From NCBI GenBank assembly GCA_029194665.1, contig JARFXO010000002.1:62001-126000 (forward strand): a DNA stretch of 64,000 bases, in the 5' to 3' direction. Position numbers and translations under genes: made by a program. Below, piece by piece: positions 52,804 to 61,114 of this stretch (position 1 is the first letter of the stretch; every line of letters starts with the position of its first letter). A model generated the notes under the pieces. It saw only the letters and a list, made by a program, of their open reading frames with translations, made no database searches and was not told the origin of the DNA. This DNA comes from Nitrospira sp. Its GTDB lineage: Bacteria; Nitrospirota; Nitrospiria; Nitrospirales; Nitrospiraceae.

Positions 52804-55063
52804 ACTCCACTTCCACCTGTGTCAAGACCACACCGATGACGTCGCGATCGACGCTGAGCTGCCTCACCGCCGTGCGTACCATTTCCGGACTCGTCAAGCC
52901 GGCTCGTATCACGAAGATCACCTGATCCGCCACGCTGCTGAGAATATTGATGTCCGCAAGAGTCAACACAGGCGGTCCATCCAAAATCACATGGTCGTAC
53001 CGAGTCCTTAGCTCCCGCAAGACCTGTTTCACATACTGAATCCCCGAAATACTGGTAGGCCTAACTCTCGGATCGCCACATGGCAGAATTGAGAGGGGGA
53101 TGCCTGGGGAGTGATGAATACAATTCTCAAGAATGTCTCCCCCTTGAATAGCCTCACTGAGACCGGGCTCGACTAGAATGTCCATATATTCATGCACCAT
53201 CGGGCGTTTGAAATCACAATCGATGAGGAGAGTAGATTTCTTAAGGTCATGGGCTAGAACATAGGCAAGATTGACTGCCGTGGTAGTTTTGCCCTCTCCC
53301 ATAATGCTGCTGGCCACAAGGGTGACCACACTCTTCTTTTCTGCAGTCTTCAACAGCAGGCGTGTCGCGGCCACTCGATATTGCTCAGCAATGATGGAAT
53401 GCGGCTCCCATTTTGCTATTAGATGAAAGTGTTGGGACAGATGCGTGGGCGCCACACTTCTCTTGCCGGAGTCGGCCCCCCTCCACTTCTTTCCGTGCTC
53501 ATAATATGCTGGCGCACGTTCAGGAACCCGGACCGCGCTTCTTGGTCCGGTGAGTAACGCGCGTGACGGTGTCGAACCCATTTGGGTCATCCCTGTCTTG
53601 AAAGGAGGGATCGATGCGAGAACGAGAAGGCCAAGATAGCTTTCGACTTCCTCCGGACGTCGGAACCCGGGTTTCAAAAGCTCCACCCCAATGGCGCCGC
53701 CCAAACCAATGGCACAGCCCAGCACAAGTCCTCCCAGCAGAAAATGGACGAGCGTCGGTGGTTCTTCGCCATAGGGTAAATTTGCCGGCTCGATGATTCG
53801 ATACCGTTCGCCGAATTGGCGACTCTCATAATTCTCAACAATTCTGGCATTTGTCCGCTTATCAAGAAGAGATTGATACCCTTTTTGGAGGTTTTCATAG
53901 TCACGGACTAGGATCGCGAGACGCTGTTCTGTCGCGGGAATCCGTTGGACATGCGCTTCGAGCTCCTTGATCTGCCGAACTATGTTGGCCTGCTTGGCCT
54001 TGCTGAAGTCGATCTCGCCCTTTACTTCATTGCGCTCCTTCATCAGCTCTCTCAGGAAGGGATCAACCCTCTTGCGGGCAGCCCTTCCACCGTTCTCAAC
54101 CCGTCCGTCTGCCGTCTCATTCACACTCGATTGATCGCCATCAACCAATTCTGGTGATCCTGACTCCACCCGGCGAATTTCTTCTCGGAGGTGCATCACG
54201 TCCGGATAGTTCTCCTTGTATATTCCCAAGAGTTCATTCAGCTTTTGCTTCAATTCCTCTAATCGGGCAGCCCGAGGGTCGCGAGGCCGCCCGTTCCTCT
54301 CAACCACGTCGGTTAACCCGAGATCAGAAAACTCTCCAATCGCTTTCTCCAAGGCTGTAAGCCGTTCACCCGCCTTATTTAGGGATTCACTGGAAGTCGT
54401 AAAATCGCCATGCAGTCGATCGAGCGTGCGGAGGTTAGCCTCCATCTGATCCGGCAATTCCCCGATATGCGCCTTCTTGAAATCCGAAATCGCCTGTTCC
54501 TTGGTCTCAAGTTCCCCCTTGATCCGATTCAGCTCAGCAGACAAAAACTCGGTGGTGGTCTCTATCAGTCCTTCTCGACGCTTCGCGTTGTCCTCCTGCA
54601 GCTTGACGACGAGGAAGGCTACGACTGCTTGGGCCATATCGGGGTCTGAGTGCCGATAAGAAATCCCAATGCCGATGCCGTCTCTTGGCCTGGCAACGGT
54701 AATGCCCCTGCGAAGGAGCTTCATCAAGGACTCCGCTGTTTCATGTTCGCTGTCCGGATACGGCTTTATATTTTCGATGATGGGCATCAACACGGATTGA
54801 TTCGTAAGGCTGAGCAGCATCTGTTGTATGGCCACGGCCTCCGGATCTTCGAACCCTCTTCCCTCCGACCCACCCAGACCTTTCACGTAATCCTTTGCTA
54901 CTTTCGGACTATCGATCGTCACGATGGCAGTGGATTTATATGTTTTAGGAAAGATCATCCAAGCTCCGTAGGACAGAAGCACGGACACGACGACACTGAC
55001 AAAGATCCACCACTTTCTCTTCAGCAAGATCCCAATCAGCTCTTCTTGAGTAAGCGATTGCAT
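52754..55063 (-). CDS. Fused chain-length regulator and bacterial tyrosine autokinase (Wzz-Wzc type)
   Basis: The 769 residues start with a Wzz domain (EELIGILLKRKWWIFVSVVV, helix 1), then a long coiled-coil periplasmic part to the second helix near residue 440 (LVHFLLGGLVLGCAIGLGGA). The cytoplasmic BY-kinase domain has Walker A SSIMGEGKTTTAVNLA near residue 590, Walker A' LLIDCDFKRP and Walker B HVILDGPPVLT. The C-terminus (YLMHEKYYATKNS) has only three tyrosines. It controls polymer length and export. In many XrtA loci chain-length and kinase proteins are separate; here they are one protein. Confidence 0.9.
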   Translation of the reverse strand: MQSLTQEELIGILLKRKWWIFVSVVVSVLLSYGAWMIFPKTYKSTAIVTIDSPKVAKDYVKGLGGSEGRGFEDPEAVAIQQMLLSLTNQSVLMPIIENIKPYPDSEHETAESLMKLLRRGITVARPRDGIGIGISYRHSDPDMAQAVVAFLVVKLQEDNAKRREGLIETTTEFLSAELNRIKGELETKEQAISDFKKAHIGELPDQMEANLRTLDRLHGDFTTSSESLNKAGERLTALEKAIGEFSDLGLTDVVERNGRPRDPRAARLEELKQKLNELLGIYKENYPDVMHLREEIRRVESGSPELVDGDQSSVNETADGRVENGGRAARKRVDPFLRELMKERNEVKGEIDFSKAKQANIVRQIKELEAHVQRIPATEQRLAILVRDYENLQKGYQSLLDKRTNARIVENYESRQFGERYRIIEPANLPYGEEPPTLVHFLLGGLVLGCAIGLGGAIGVELLKPGFRRPEEVESYLGLLVLASIPPFKTGMTQMGSTPSRALLTGPRSAVRVPERAPAYYEHGKKWRGADSGKRSVAPTHLSQHFHLIAKWEPHSIIAEQYRVAATRLLLKTAEKKSVVTLVASSIMGEGKTTTAVNLAYVLAHDLKKSTLLIDCDFKRPMVHEYMDILVEPGLSEAIQGGDILENCIHHSPGIPLSILPCGDPRVRPTSISGIQYVKQVLRELRTRYDHVILDGPPVLTLADINILSSVADQVIFVIRAGLTSPEMVRTAVRQLSVDRDVIGVVLTQVEVEFAPYLMHEKYYATKNS

Positions 55064-55083
55064 GCGGGCGGCCTTACCGTTCT

Positions 55084-56448
55084 TCAGTAGAAAGCCTGAG
55101 TCAGACTCAGCTGGACCACGTTTCTATCGAAGGCAAAATGCGTTCCCGCGAACACGTTATCAACGTTTTGGTAGTCATACGTCAGCGTGAGAAAGGTCTT
55201 CTGAGTGGCTCGATAGAGCAAACCCGCCGATCCCCCCACGGTGGTCCAGGAGAGGCCACCTCCTGAATTCGACCCGTACTCATTGGCGATGCTATAGTTC
55301 GCTCTAAGTAGAGCCGCCAAGTCACGGATTGGGGTATTCTGAGTCATGTTGAACGCCACCGTGTGATTGAGCATAGCCGCCCCTTCGAACTGAAACGACG
55401 GAGTAATACCGCTATGGTATGCAAGAGCAATCGACGTTGCAGGATTATTCCAGAAGACGGCAAGACTGCCAAATGGTGCAATCTTTGAGGACAAGGGCAC
55501 CCCATTCAATTGTCCTGATAACAACTGTGCGCCACCAACAACGTTGATGCTGATCGCAGGCGAAAACCTGTGAGTCCAGCCAAGGGTAGGGCCCATGGTG
55601 GTAAATGCCCCCAATTCGCCCTGGTCATATTCGTTACCAATGAAGTCTGCTCTCATGGAGTCATAAAGAGAGACCTGCGTTACGAGACCAGCGGTATAGC
55701 TCTGAGTCTGTTGGCTAATCAATGCAGGGGCCTGCGGGACGTCCGATGCCCCGTAGTGGATAAAACTGTTCCTATAGCTCCCGCTCAAATTGAGAGTCCT
55801 GTTGAGCGGAAGCTCAAATACTGTATTGACGCTATTGGAGGTTGTATTGGTACGATATGCTTGGAACCCTGCCACCAACGGATTTGCCTGTTGCCCTGAT
55901 TGGCCTCCTGCAAGAAACGCGGGGGGTTGAGGACTGTAAAAAAACGTATCGGACACCGTCCACCTCGCACCCGGCCTCCATTGGCTCAACAGATCGCTCA
56001 TGTCCAGAACTACACCGGCATTCGCGCCTACATAACTGAGTGCGGTATTGTTCGCGTAATAACTGCCGACTGCTCCCACTGCCGCATTCACCTTCACCAG
56101 GTTCTTGTGATCGGTATACAACCCTCTGACTTGTGGCATGACTGTCGTGACAAAATCTTCTGGGGTTAATCCCTGTAGCAGGCTCTTTGGAGCAAAATAC
56201 ACATTGCTATCATACCGCTCGGAAACTCCGACCGATGGAATAACGTGAAACCCCTCTACTACCCGAATCGAACTGGGGTCGGTCGCCCCACCAAATTCTG
56301 TTCCTGGAATAGTCGGCATTCCTCCGCCCACCCCACCACCCATTCCTCCGCCCACTCCACCCATCTGCGCGTGGCTTAGCGAATACAACCCCAAACCCAT
56401 CCCAAGAACGATGCTTGCCATCTGAGCAAGCAACCATCTCCGACTCAA
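55084..56448 (-). CDS. Outer-membrane beta-barrel protein of the XrtA/PEP-CTERM locus type
   Basis: The 454-residue protein has a signal peptide (LLAQMASIVLGMGLGLYSLSHA), a Gly-rich linker of GGxGGGM repeats and then many amphipathic strands with Asn/Tyr-rich turns. It ends in the aromatic LSLTQAFY expected of barrel proteins. SERYDSNVYF and VTTVMPQVRGLY near the N-terminus are typical of the PEP-CTERM-associated outer-membrane family. It probably helps the polymer cross the outer membrane, next to the Wza-like lipoprotein whose gene precedes it by one base. Confidence 0.85.
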   Translation of the reverse strand: MSRRWLLAQMASIVLGMGLGLYSLSHAQMGGVGGGMGGGVGGGMPTIPGTEFGGATDPSSIRVVEGFHVIPSVGVSERYDSNVYFAPKSLLQGLTPEDFVTTVMPQVRGLYTDHKNLVKVNAAVGAVGSYYANNTALSYVGANAGVVLDMSDLLSQWRPGARWTVSDTFFYSPQPPAFLAGGQSGQQANPLVAGFQAYRTNTTSNSVNTVFELPLNRTLNLSGSYRNSFIHYGASDVPQAPALISQQTQSYTAGLVTQVSLYDSMRADFIGNEYDQGELGAFTTMGPTLGWTHRFSPAISINVVGGAQLLSGQLNGVPLSSKIAPFGSLAVFWNNPATSIALAYHSGITPSFQFEGAAMLNHTVAFNMTQNTPIRDLAALLRANYSIANEYGSNSGGGLSWTTVGGSAGLLYRATQKTFLTLTYDYQNVDNVFAGTHFAFDRNVVQLSLTQAFY

Positions 56449-57057
56449 CTACGGCACCACGATGACATCGCCGCTCAGTAGAACAAAATTTCCCGGCACG
56501 GCGGTGCCCTTTAGAACATCATCATAGCGCACCGGAATTTCGATCTGGCGTCTCTCTTCATGGCCTTCGGAACCAGTACTCACGTTGCGCAACACCTTGA
56601 TCTTGTTCTTGCTCGCAAAAGGTGCGAAGCCGCCAGCCAGTGCAATGCCCTGCATCACGTTGGCATAGGACTTGAGCGGATACTTCCCAGGCTTTACGAC
56701 TTCCCCCAACACGTAGATGAAATAGCTGTTGACCTCCTTTACTTGAACCGTAACGATTGGCGACGATACGTATTCCGTAAGCCGCTCCCCGATGCGCTTC
56801 GCCAACACATTGGCAGTAAGACCAGCTGCCGGCACATCCCCGATAAGCGGCATGGTGATCGTGCCGTCCGGACGAATCGTCACCTCACCCGATAGGTCTG
56901 GGCTCTTCCACACCGTCACTTTCAGCACATCCTCCGGCCCGAGGAAAAACTCTGACGGCTCCGGCAAATGGACTTTGTAATCCACCCTCTTTTCGGTGCA
57001 TCCCACCACTCCACATACTGCGGTGGCGACGAGAATCCAGTTGAATAAAGTGCGCAC
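56449..57057 (-). CDS. Polysaccharide export lipoprotein (Wza-like, XrtA type)
   Basis: This 202-residue protein starts with a lipoprotein signal ending at VVGC, with the lipidated Cys near residue 20. The poly-export domain (FFLGPEDVLKVTVWKSPDLS, VTIRPDGTITMPLIGDVPAAG) and a beta-grasp SLBB domain (YFIYVLGEVVKPGKYPLKS) follow. It is shorter than Wza of Escherichia coli, which has several SLBB domains, and matches the compact export protein of exosortase A loci. It forms the periplasmic and outer-membrane exit path with the barrel protein and the kinase. Confidence 0.9.
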   Translation of the reverse strand: MRTLFNWILVATAVCGVVGCTEKRVDYKVHLPEPSEFFLGPEDVLKVTVWKSPDLSGEVTIRPDGTITMPLIGDVPAAGLTANVLAKRIGERLTEYVSSPIVTVQVKEVNSYFIYVLGEVVKPGKYPLKSYANVMQGIALAGGFAPFASKNKIKVLRNVSTGSEGHEERRQIEIPVRYDDVLKGTAVPGNFVLLSGDVIVVP

Positions 57058-57096
57058 CCTATAGCTACTCCAGATGACAGCCGTCGTCGATTCTCT

Positions 57097-57378
57097 CTAA
57101 CAGTCTCCCCTCACATCCCTGATCAAAGCTGCCCGGAGCGTCGCGTAGTCAAGTGTGAGCTCGGCAAATTGTCTTTTCAGCCGTCGATGTTCATCTTGTA
57201 GGGAACGTAGCCGATCCTTATCGTCCGGTTGCTGTTCGTGCCCAAACTTCGCACGCCACCGGTAGAGGGTGCTTCTAGAAATCCCATACCGCCGTGAGAC
57301 CTCTCCCACCCCCTGGCCGGCATCCAGTTCCGACATCATGCGTTGTATTTGATCGTCTGTAAAGCGGAGTTTGGACAT
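57097..57378 (-). CDS. Orphan IS3-type OrfA helix-turn-helix protein
   Basis: About 93 residues. SKLRFTDDQIQRMMSELDAG, RRYGISRSTLYRWRAKFG (helix-turn-helix) and a C-terminal leucine-rich coiled coil (LRSLQDEHRRLKRQFAEL) are those of IS3-family OrfA proteins. No OrfB and no terminal repeats are present. It lies between the NusG-like and export genes in the same direction, so it is transcribed with the cluster. It may be a relic or a retained DNA-binding protein. The start may also be upstream, at 57402. Confidence 0.7.
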   Translation of the reverse strand: MSKLRFTDDQIQRMMSELDAGQGVGEVSRRYGISRSTLYRWRAKFGHEQQPDDKDRLRSLQDEHRRLKRQFAELTLDYATLRAALIRDVRGDC

Positions 57379-57441
57379 GACTGCCATTTCCCCTGTCGCC
57401 ATCCCAGATCTGTGGAATGGGTGAAGGGGAAGAGGGGAGGT

Positions 57442-58017
57442 TCACTGCAGAGGCACAATCTCGTCGGTTCCTATGTGGATGAGCGCAGCTCGCTGCAGGA
57501 GGGAGGCGCGGATCACCAATCCATGGTGACTGGCTCGTCGTACGAGTTGGCCACGGAGACCGACAAGAGGACCTCGTATCACTTCTACCCATGTACCTTC
57601 GATCAGGTAATCGCAGGGTTCCATCATACGGTTGATCGACGACACTTGCTGCAGAACGGCGATTTCTTCCGCTGAAATGGGTTCGGGTTTCAAGGCTCCG
57701 ACAATGCGAACGACACCCGGTGTCTGGAGAACGGCAAGACTAGTGGTTAACGCAAAGTTGGCAAAGCAATATCCGCTGAATAGCGGAAGCGTCGTCCACA
57801 CTTTGCGATCGGACCATTGACGGTATTCCTTGCCCAATGGAAGCAAGGGTTCGATGCCCACCGCCAACAGCCGGTCCCGCACCTGTTTCTCGTGGCGAGA
57901 ATAGGTCTGAACGGCATACCATTGGCGATCGGTCTTCGATGCTATTACTTGTTCTACCTCCGGTATCCTTACCTGTGTGTACCGTGCAGCGTACTCTTCT
58001 TCACAAACTGTAGTCAT
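57442..58017 (-). CDS. NusG/UpxY-type specialised transcription elongation factor
   Basis: The start is placed at ATG 58017, with a GGGG-type ribosome site; the longer frame to 58188 would include the terminator-like hairpin. About 191 residues. The NGN domain runs from RQWYAVQTYSRHEKQVRDRL to the aromatic LFSGYCFANFAL, and the KOW domain is EGTWVEVIRGPLVGLRGQL. Operon-specific NusG paralogues of capsule loci reduce pausing or termination over very long operons. As the first gene of a 58-kb one-way cluster it is well placed to do this. Confidence 0.87.
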   Translation of the reverse strand: MTTVCEEEYAARYTQVRIPEVEQVIASKTDRQWYAVQTYSRHEKQVRDRLLAVGIEPLLPLGKEYRQWSDRKVWTTLPLFSGYCFANFALTTSLAVLQTPGVVRIVGALKPEPISAEEIAVLQQVSSINRMMEPCDYLIEGTWVEVIRGPLVGLRGQLVRRASHHGLVIRASLLQRAALIHIGTDEIVPLQ

Positions 58018-58551
58018 AGCTTCGCCCCGTGAGCCCCAGTCTCTTTTCATAAAAATGCGGCTGTTCAGCCGCGAGGAGCAGGAACAATTGGCTCTACTAG
58101 TACCAGAGAACATCGGCCTTAGACCATAAGATAAATGTCGAGTTTTCGTGTAGTCGTCACCAGCACTTTTGTCTGAACGATTGACCATCCCGTGTGGTAA
58201 CTGCAGCAGGTGTTACTTTGTGTTGCTGTAATCGCACCTATTAATAAGCCTTCCTTACAGATGCATCACGTGAGAGTCGTACAAGCGGCAAGAAAATCAG
58301 AATAAGATAATCTTTTCAATAAATTAGAAACAAGAGATGAGTTCCAGTTCGCACCCCCTACTAATAGGGGGTTTCATCCTGACCAGTCAATACGCGAGAT
58401 ATCCTTCTGTTCGCGAGCCAGGTGCGAAGGGGGATTATCGAAAAGCGGGCAGTCTAGAACTCGGAATCCTTCCACATGGCCACGAACAACCACACCTCTA
58501 TACGGGACAATTTCAATAGCATCCATCTTCTATCTTGAACCAGGAGCCAGC
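58018..58551. other. Divergent regulatory region between the glycan cluster and the LuxR-type regulator
   Basis: About 530 bases without a gene. It holds the terminator-like hairpin of the leftward leader, AT-rich stretches at about 58298-58340 with an AAGAT-A-ATCTT inverted repeat, and a CCTACTAATAGGGGG stretch near 58359. No clear -35/-10 pair or RfaH-type ops element was found. Confidence 0.5.
58051..58072 (-). terminator. Intrinsic-terminator-like hairpin in the leader of the glycan cluster (possible attenuator)
   Basis: Reading leftward, GCGGCTG-AA-CAGCCGC (stem 58057-58063 with 58066-58072) is followed by ATTTTT. The GC-rich 6-7 base-pair stem plus U-run is a good intrinsic terminator, placed about 34 bases before the start of the NusG-like gene. 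Confidence 0.7.
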
Positions 58552-59229
58552 ATGTCCGACACCGATACGCCCACGCTCACAATCGCAATTCTTAGTAGTC
58601 AGTGCCTCGTGTGGTTGGGCTTACAGAAAATTCTCGAAAGCAGCGCCACTATCCCGATGACTGTGCACCCACACCAGAAACTTGATCAGTTCCACACCGA
58701 GAACAGACCAGACGTGTTCATCCTGGACCTGGAGACCGAGCGCAACGTCCTCGACATCATCAACCGGATACGGGAGTCCACCCCGACCAGCAAGATCGTG
58801 TTGTTGTGCGGCATGGAGGACCAAGAACGCACGCGGGCAGCGTTTGCTTCCGGCGTCGATGGCATTATCCTCAAGGTTCAACCACCTGGAGTCGTGCTCG
58901 CTGTGATTGAAGCGCTGTATGCCACCACGAAGCCTCAGCCATCCGTGGAACGGAAGGGCACGATGAAAATGGGTCTCAGGCTCTCCTTCACAAAGCATGT
59001 GGAATCCGTCCCACCGCCATCTGCCTGGCCCGAGGTCTTGACCGAGCGAGAACGCGAGATTATCCGATTGGTGGGGCAGGGACTCTCGAACAAAGACATC
59101 GCCTACAATTTATCGATTAGTGACAGTACGGTCCGGCACCACATGACCAGCATTTTTGACAAGGTCGGCGTGCCCAATCGACAGAAGCTCCTGATCCACG
59201 CGCATCATTGCCAATCCACTCCGGTCTAA
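58552..59229 (+). CDS. NarL/LuxR-family response regulator with an atypical receiver
   Basis: The 225-residue protein starts at ATG 58552 behind AGGAG. The receiver domain has a candidate phosphorylation site Asp59 in VFILDLET and the late Lys in GIILKVQPP. However, the acidic pair expected after strand 1 is replaced by Ser-Ser (IAILSSQCLVWLG) and the switch Thr/Ser block reads VLLCGMED. The C-terminal domain has LTEREREIIRLVGQGLSNKD and the DNA-reading ISDSTVRHHMTSIFDKVG. It diverges from the glycan cluster and may control it, possibly without phosphorylation. Confidence 0.85.
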   Translation: MSDTDTPTLTIAILSSQCLVWLGLQKILESSATIPMTVHPHQKLDQFHTENRPDVFILDLETERNVLDIINRIRESTPTSKIVLLCGMEDQERTRAAFASGVDGIILKVQPPGVVLAVIEALYATTKPQPSVERKGTMKMGLRLSFTKHVESVPPPSAWPEVLTEREREIIRLVGQGLSNKDIAYNLSISDSTVRHHMTSIFDKVGVPNRQKLLIHAHHCQSTPV

Positions 59230-59419
59230 CCGCCTTTGGGTCTCATCGTCCTGTTTGCCAAACCTGACGGAAGCTCATACCAAGTTGTCCACCCAGAAGA
59301 AACTCGTGTGCGCGCAAAAGATGTGGAAGTCGGATGTGCGACCTTGGTAAAATGCGCGGACCTTGACTGATCCCACGAGTATCGGAACAATCCGACGCCG
59401 AAAGGTCAATCTCTTCCGT

Positions 59420-59495
59420 GCCGAGGTAGCTCAGTTGGCAGAGCACAGCCCTGAAAAGGCTGGTGTCGACAGTTCGATTCTGTCCCTCGGCACCA
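59420..59495 (+). tRNA. tRNA-Phe (anticodon GAA)
   Basis: All arms fold: acceptor GCCGAGG with CCTCGGC, D-arm GCTC/GAGC, anticodon stem CAGCC/GGCTG with loop CTGAAAA (anticodon GAA), T-arm GACAG/CTGTC with loop TTCGATT, discriminator A and an encoded CCA at 59493-59495. It is 76 bases long. The integrase gene lies directly beyond its 3-prime end, so it is the likely integration site of the element to the right. Confidence 0.95.
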
Positions 59496-60663
59496 CATTT
59501 CGCATAGTTAGAGGATTCACGTTTTGAACAACTGGCACCCAAGTGGCAGTAACTGGCACCTGAACGTCATTTTCCCCATTTAGAACCGCCTTCGTAAACG
59601 TTTCCAGCCTGGTCACGGCATCCCGCAATCGCGCATTCCAATTGTGAATGTAGTACTTCGCCGAACCAGGGAGCGGCTCACCTTTTAACGTCTGGATCAC
59701 AGCGTAATCCACGCCACATTGTGTGAGCCAGGTTGTGAAGGTATGACGAAGATCGTGGAAGTGCAGGTCGTGCACCCCTGCCCGCTCGCAGGTTCGCATC
59801 CAGGTATGCTTGAAAGAATTCCCGTCTTTCCAGTGATGGAAGAAGCGTCCACCGATTCGTGGAGTCTTTCCGAACAACGCCTCGTACGCCAGACCATTCA
59901 GGGGAACCATTTTGGGCACCCCTTTGATTTTCGTCTGGCCGGGGGAGGGAACCACCCACCAGCCGTCTCCCCGCTGCATCAGCCACTCTTCATGGATCTC
60001 AATCAACTTGTTCTCCCGAAGACCGATCTGCAGCGCGGCCATCGCCAGCCGCCAGACGTTCGGTGAGGCGGCCTCACGGATTTTGAGCAGCTCCCAGCCT
60101 TCGACGATCCGCTCGCGCTTCACATACTCAGGCACCGGCAACCGTTTGAGCCGATTCTTATCCAGATGGTCCATATCAACGGCTAAATTCAGCACGGCCA
60201 TCAGGGCCGCGCACTCTCGCTCAATCGTCCCTGGAGCCACATGTCGTTTCTTATCCTCTGGACCAATCAAGACAGAGCGACGCTTATCCAGATACGCCAA
60301 TCCATCTTCAAGGCGGATATCTGAGAGCTTCTTGTCGCCAAAATGCGGAATGAGATGGTGCGTGAGAACGGTGTGATTCCGCCCATCGTTCTTCGGCCGC
60401 TTGGCTTTGAGATATTGCAGGTAGAGGGGGACAAACTCGGCAAACGTCATCGTTGCAGGCTGCCCAGCAAGAGGGATTGGCGCTTTCTTTGTTTCCGGCT
60501 CCAATGAATTCGCATGAATCGCAGTCATGATTTCGAGCGCAGTCTCTCGTTCACGATCGAGCGTCAGGTTATACCCAAGGACCGGTCGATACCGTTTTCC
60601 ACGATACCAATAGGTCAGAATCGATCGTGTTCCCTTGGGAGTATTGATGCGCTGAATATTCAT
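59431..60663 (-). CDS. Tyrosine-type site-specific integrase
   Basis: A 410-residue frame. The core-binding domain (TFAEFVPLYLQYLKAKRPKN) is followed by the catalytic domain. Arg I is in LQIGLRENKLIEIHE, the His-x-x-Arg block is LHFHDLRHTF, and the nucleophile Tyr is in SAKYYIHNWNARL. The last 21 or so codons lie antisense inside the tRNA-Phe gene, so the C-terminal tail depends on the integration site. The start overlaps the excisionase stop by 4 bases. It would integrate the element at the 3-prime end of the tRNA. Confidence 0.9.
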   Translation of the reverse strand: MNIQRINTPKGTRSILTYWYRGKRYRPVLGYNLTLDRERETALEIMTAIHANSLEPETKKAPIPLAGQPATMTFAEFVPLYLQYLKAKRPKNDGRNHTVLTHHLIPHFGDKKLSDIRLEDGLAYLDKRRSVLIGPEDKKRHVAPGTIERECAALMAVLNLAVDMDHLDKNRLKRLPVPEYVKRERIVEGWELLKIREAASPNVWRLAMAALQIGLRENKLIEIHEEWLMQRGDGWWVVPSPGQTKIKGVPKMVPLNGLAYEALFGKTPRIGGRFFHHWKDGNSFKHTWMRTCERAGVHDLHFHDLRHTFTTWLTQCGVDYAVIQTLKGEPLPGSAKYYIHNWNARLRDAVTRLETFTKAVLNGENDVQVPVTATWVPVVQNVNPLTMRNVVPRDRIELSTPAFSGLCSAN

Positions 60664-60935
60664 CGCAGACCTTTATGACGAGGTAACACAAACAAAGGGT
60701 TTCGATGGTAGACCTTGCCAGGTCTGCCGTCAACGGGCTTCGGCAGTACTCCTTGCTCATCAAGGTCTTTCACCGCACCGCCCTCACATAAGCTTCTGAC
60801 CCAACTTTCAAGATCCTCTTTGACAAACATGACACGATGCCCATAGCGAACCCGAGGGATATCGACACGCTGATAGAGGGTCCGTTTTGTAAGCCTCAAA
60901 AACTTCGCTGCCTCAAAAATTGTTAAGAGTGTCAT
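60660..60935 (-). CDS. AlpA/excisionase-like helix-turn-helix protein
   Basis: This 91-residue protein has a winged-helix MerR/AlpA-type DNA-binding domain in TIFEAAKFLRLTKRTLYQRV, then the wing YGHRVMFVKEDLESWV. The C-terminal 40 residues are rich in Gly and Pro and unrecognised. Coupled by a 4-base overlap to the integrase, it is probably the recombination directionality factor. Confidence 0.8.
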   Translation of the reverse strand: MTLLTIFEAAKFLRLTKRTLYQRVDIPRVRYGHRVMFVKEDLESWVRSLCEGGAVKDLDEQGVLPKPVDGRPGKVYHRNPLFVLPRHKGLR

Positions 60936-61085
60936 GGGTTCTCCTGCTTAGATCTCGTCCATTCAACAGACGTGCTTCTCAATCCCACTATTCTTGGAGT
61001 ACTCTTGGGACACCACCTCTCGCGAGTGGCACTTATGCGAGGGTTCAGAATTTATGACCATACCGAAAAAGTAGGGGGAAGCCAG

Positions 61086-61114
61086 TTGACAGCGCTCCAT
61101 AAGCCATGTAACAT
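61086..61114 (+). promoter_or_regulatory. Strong sigma-70-type promoter of the S24 repressor operon
   Basis: TTGACA at 61086-61091, a 17-base spacer and TAACAT at 61109-61114. The start of transcription is expected at about 61121-61123, on or beside the ATG at 61123, so the mRNA would be leaderless; no Shine-Dalgarno is present. Confidence 0.7.

Noticed and set aside
59243-59542. Minus-strand open frame ending in a conserved-looking peptide around the tRNA
   Set aside because: Its conserved part (NRTVDTSLFRAVLCQLSYLG) is the antisense translation of tRNA-Phe, a well-known annotation artefact.
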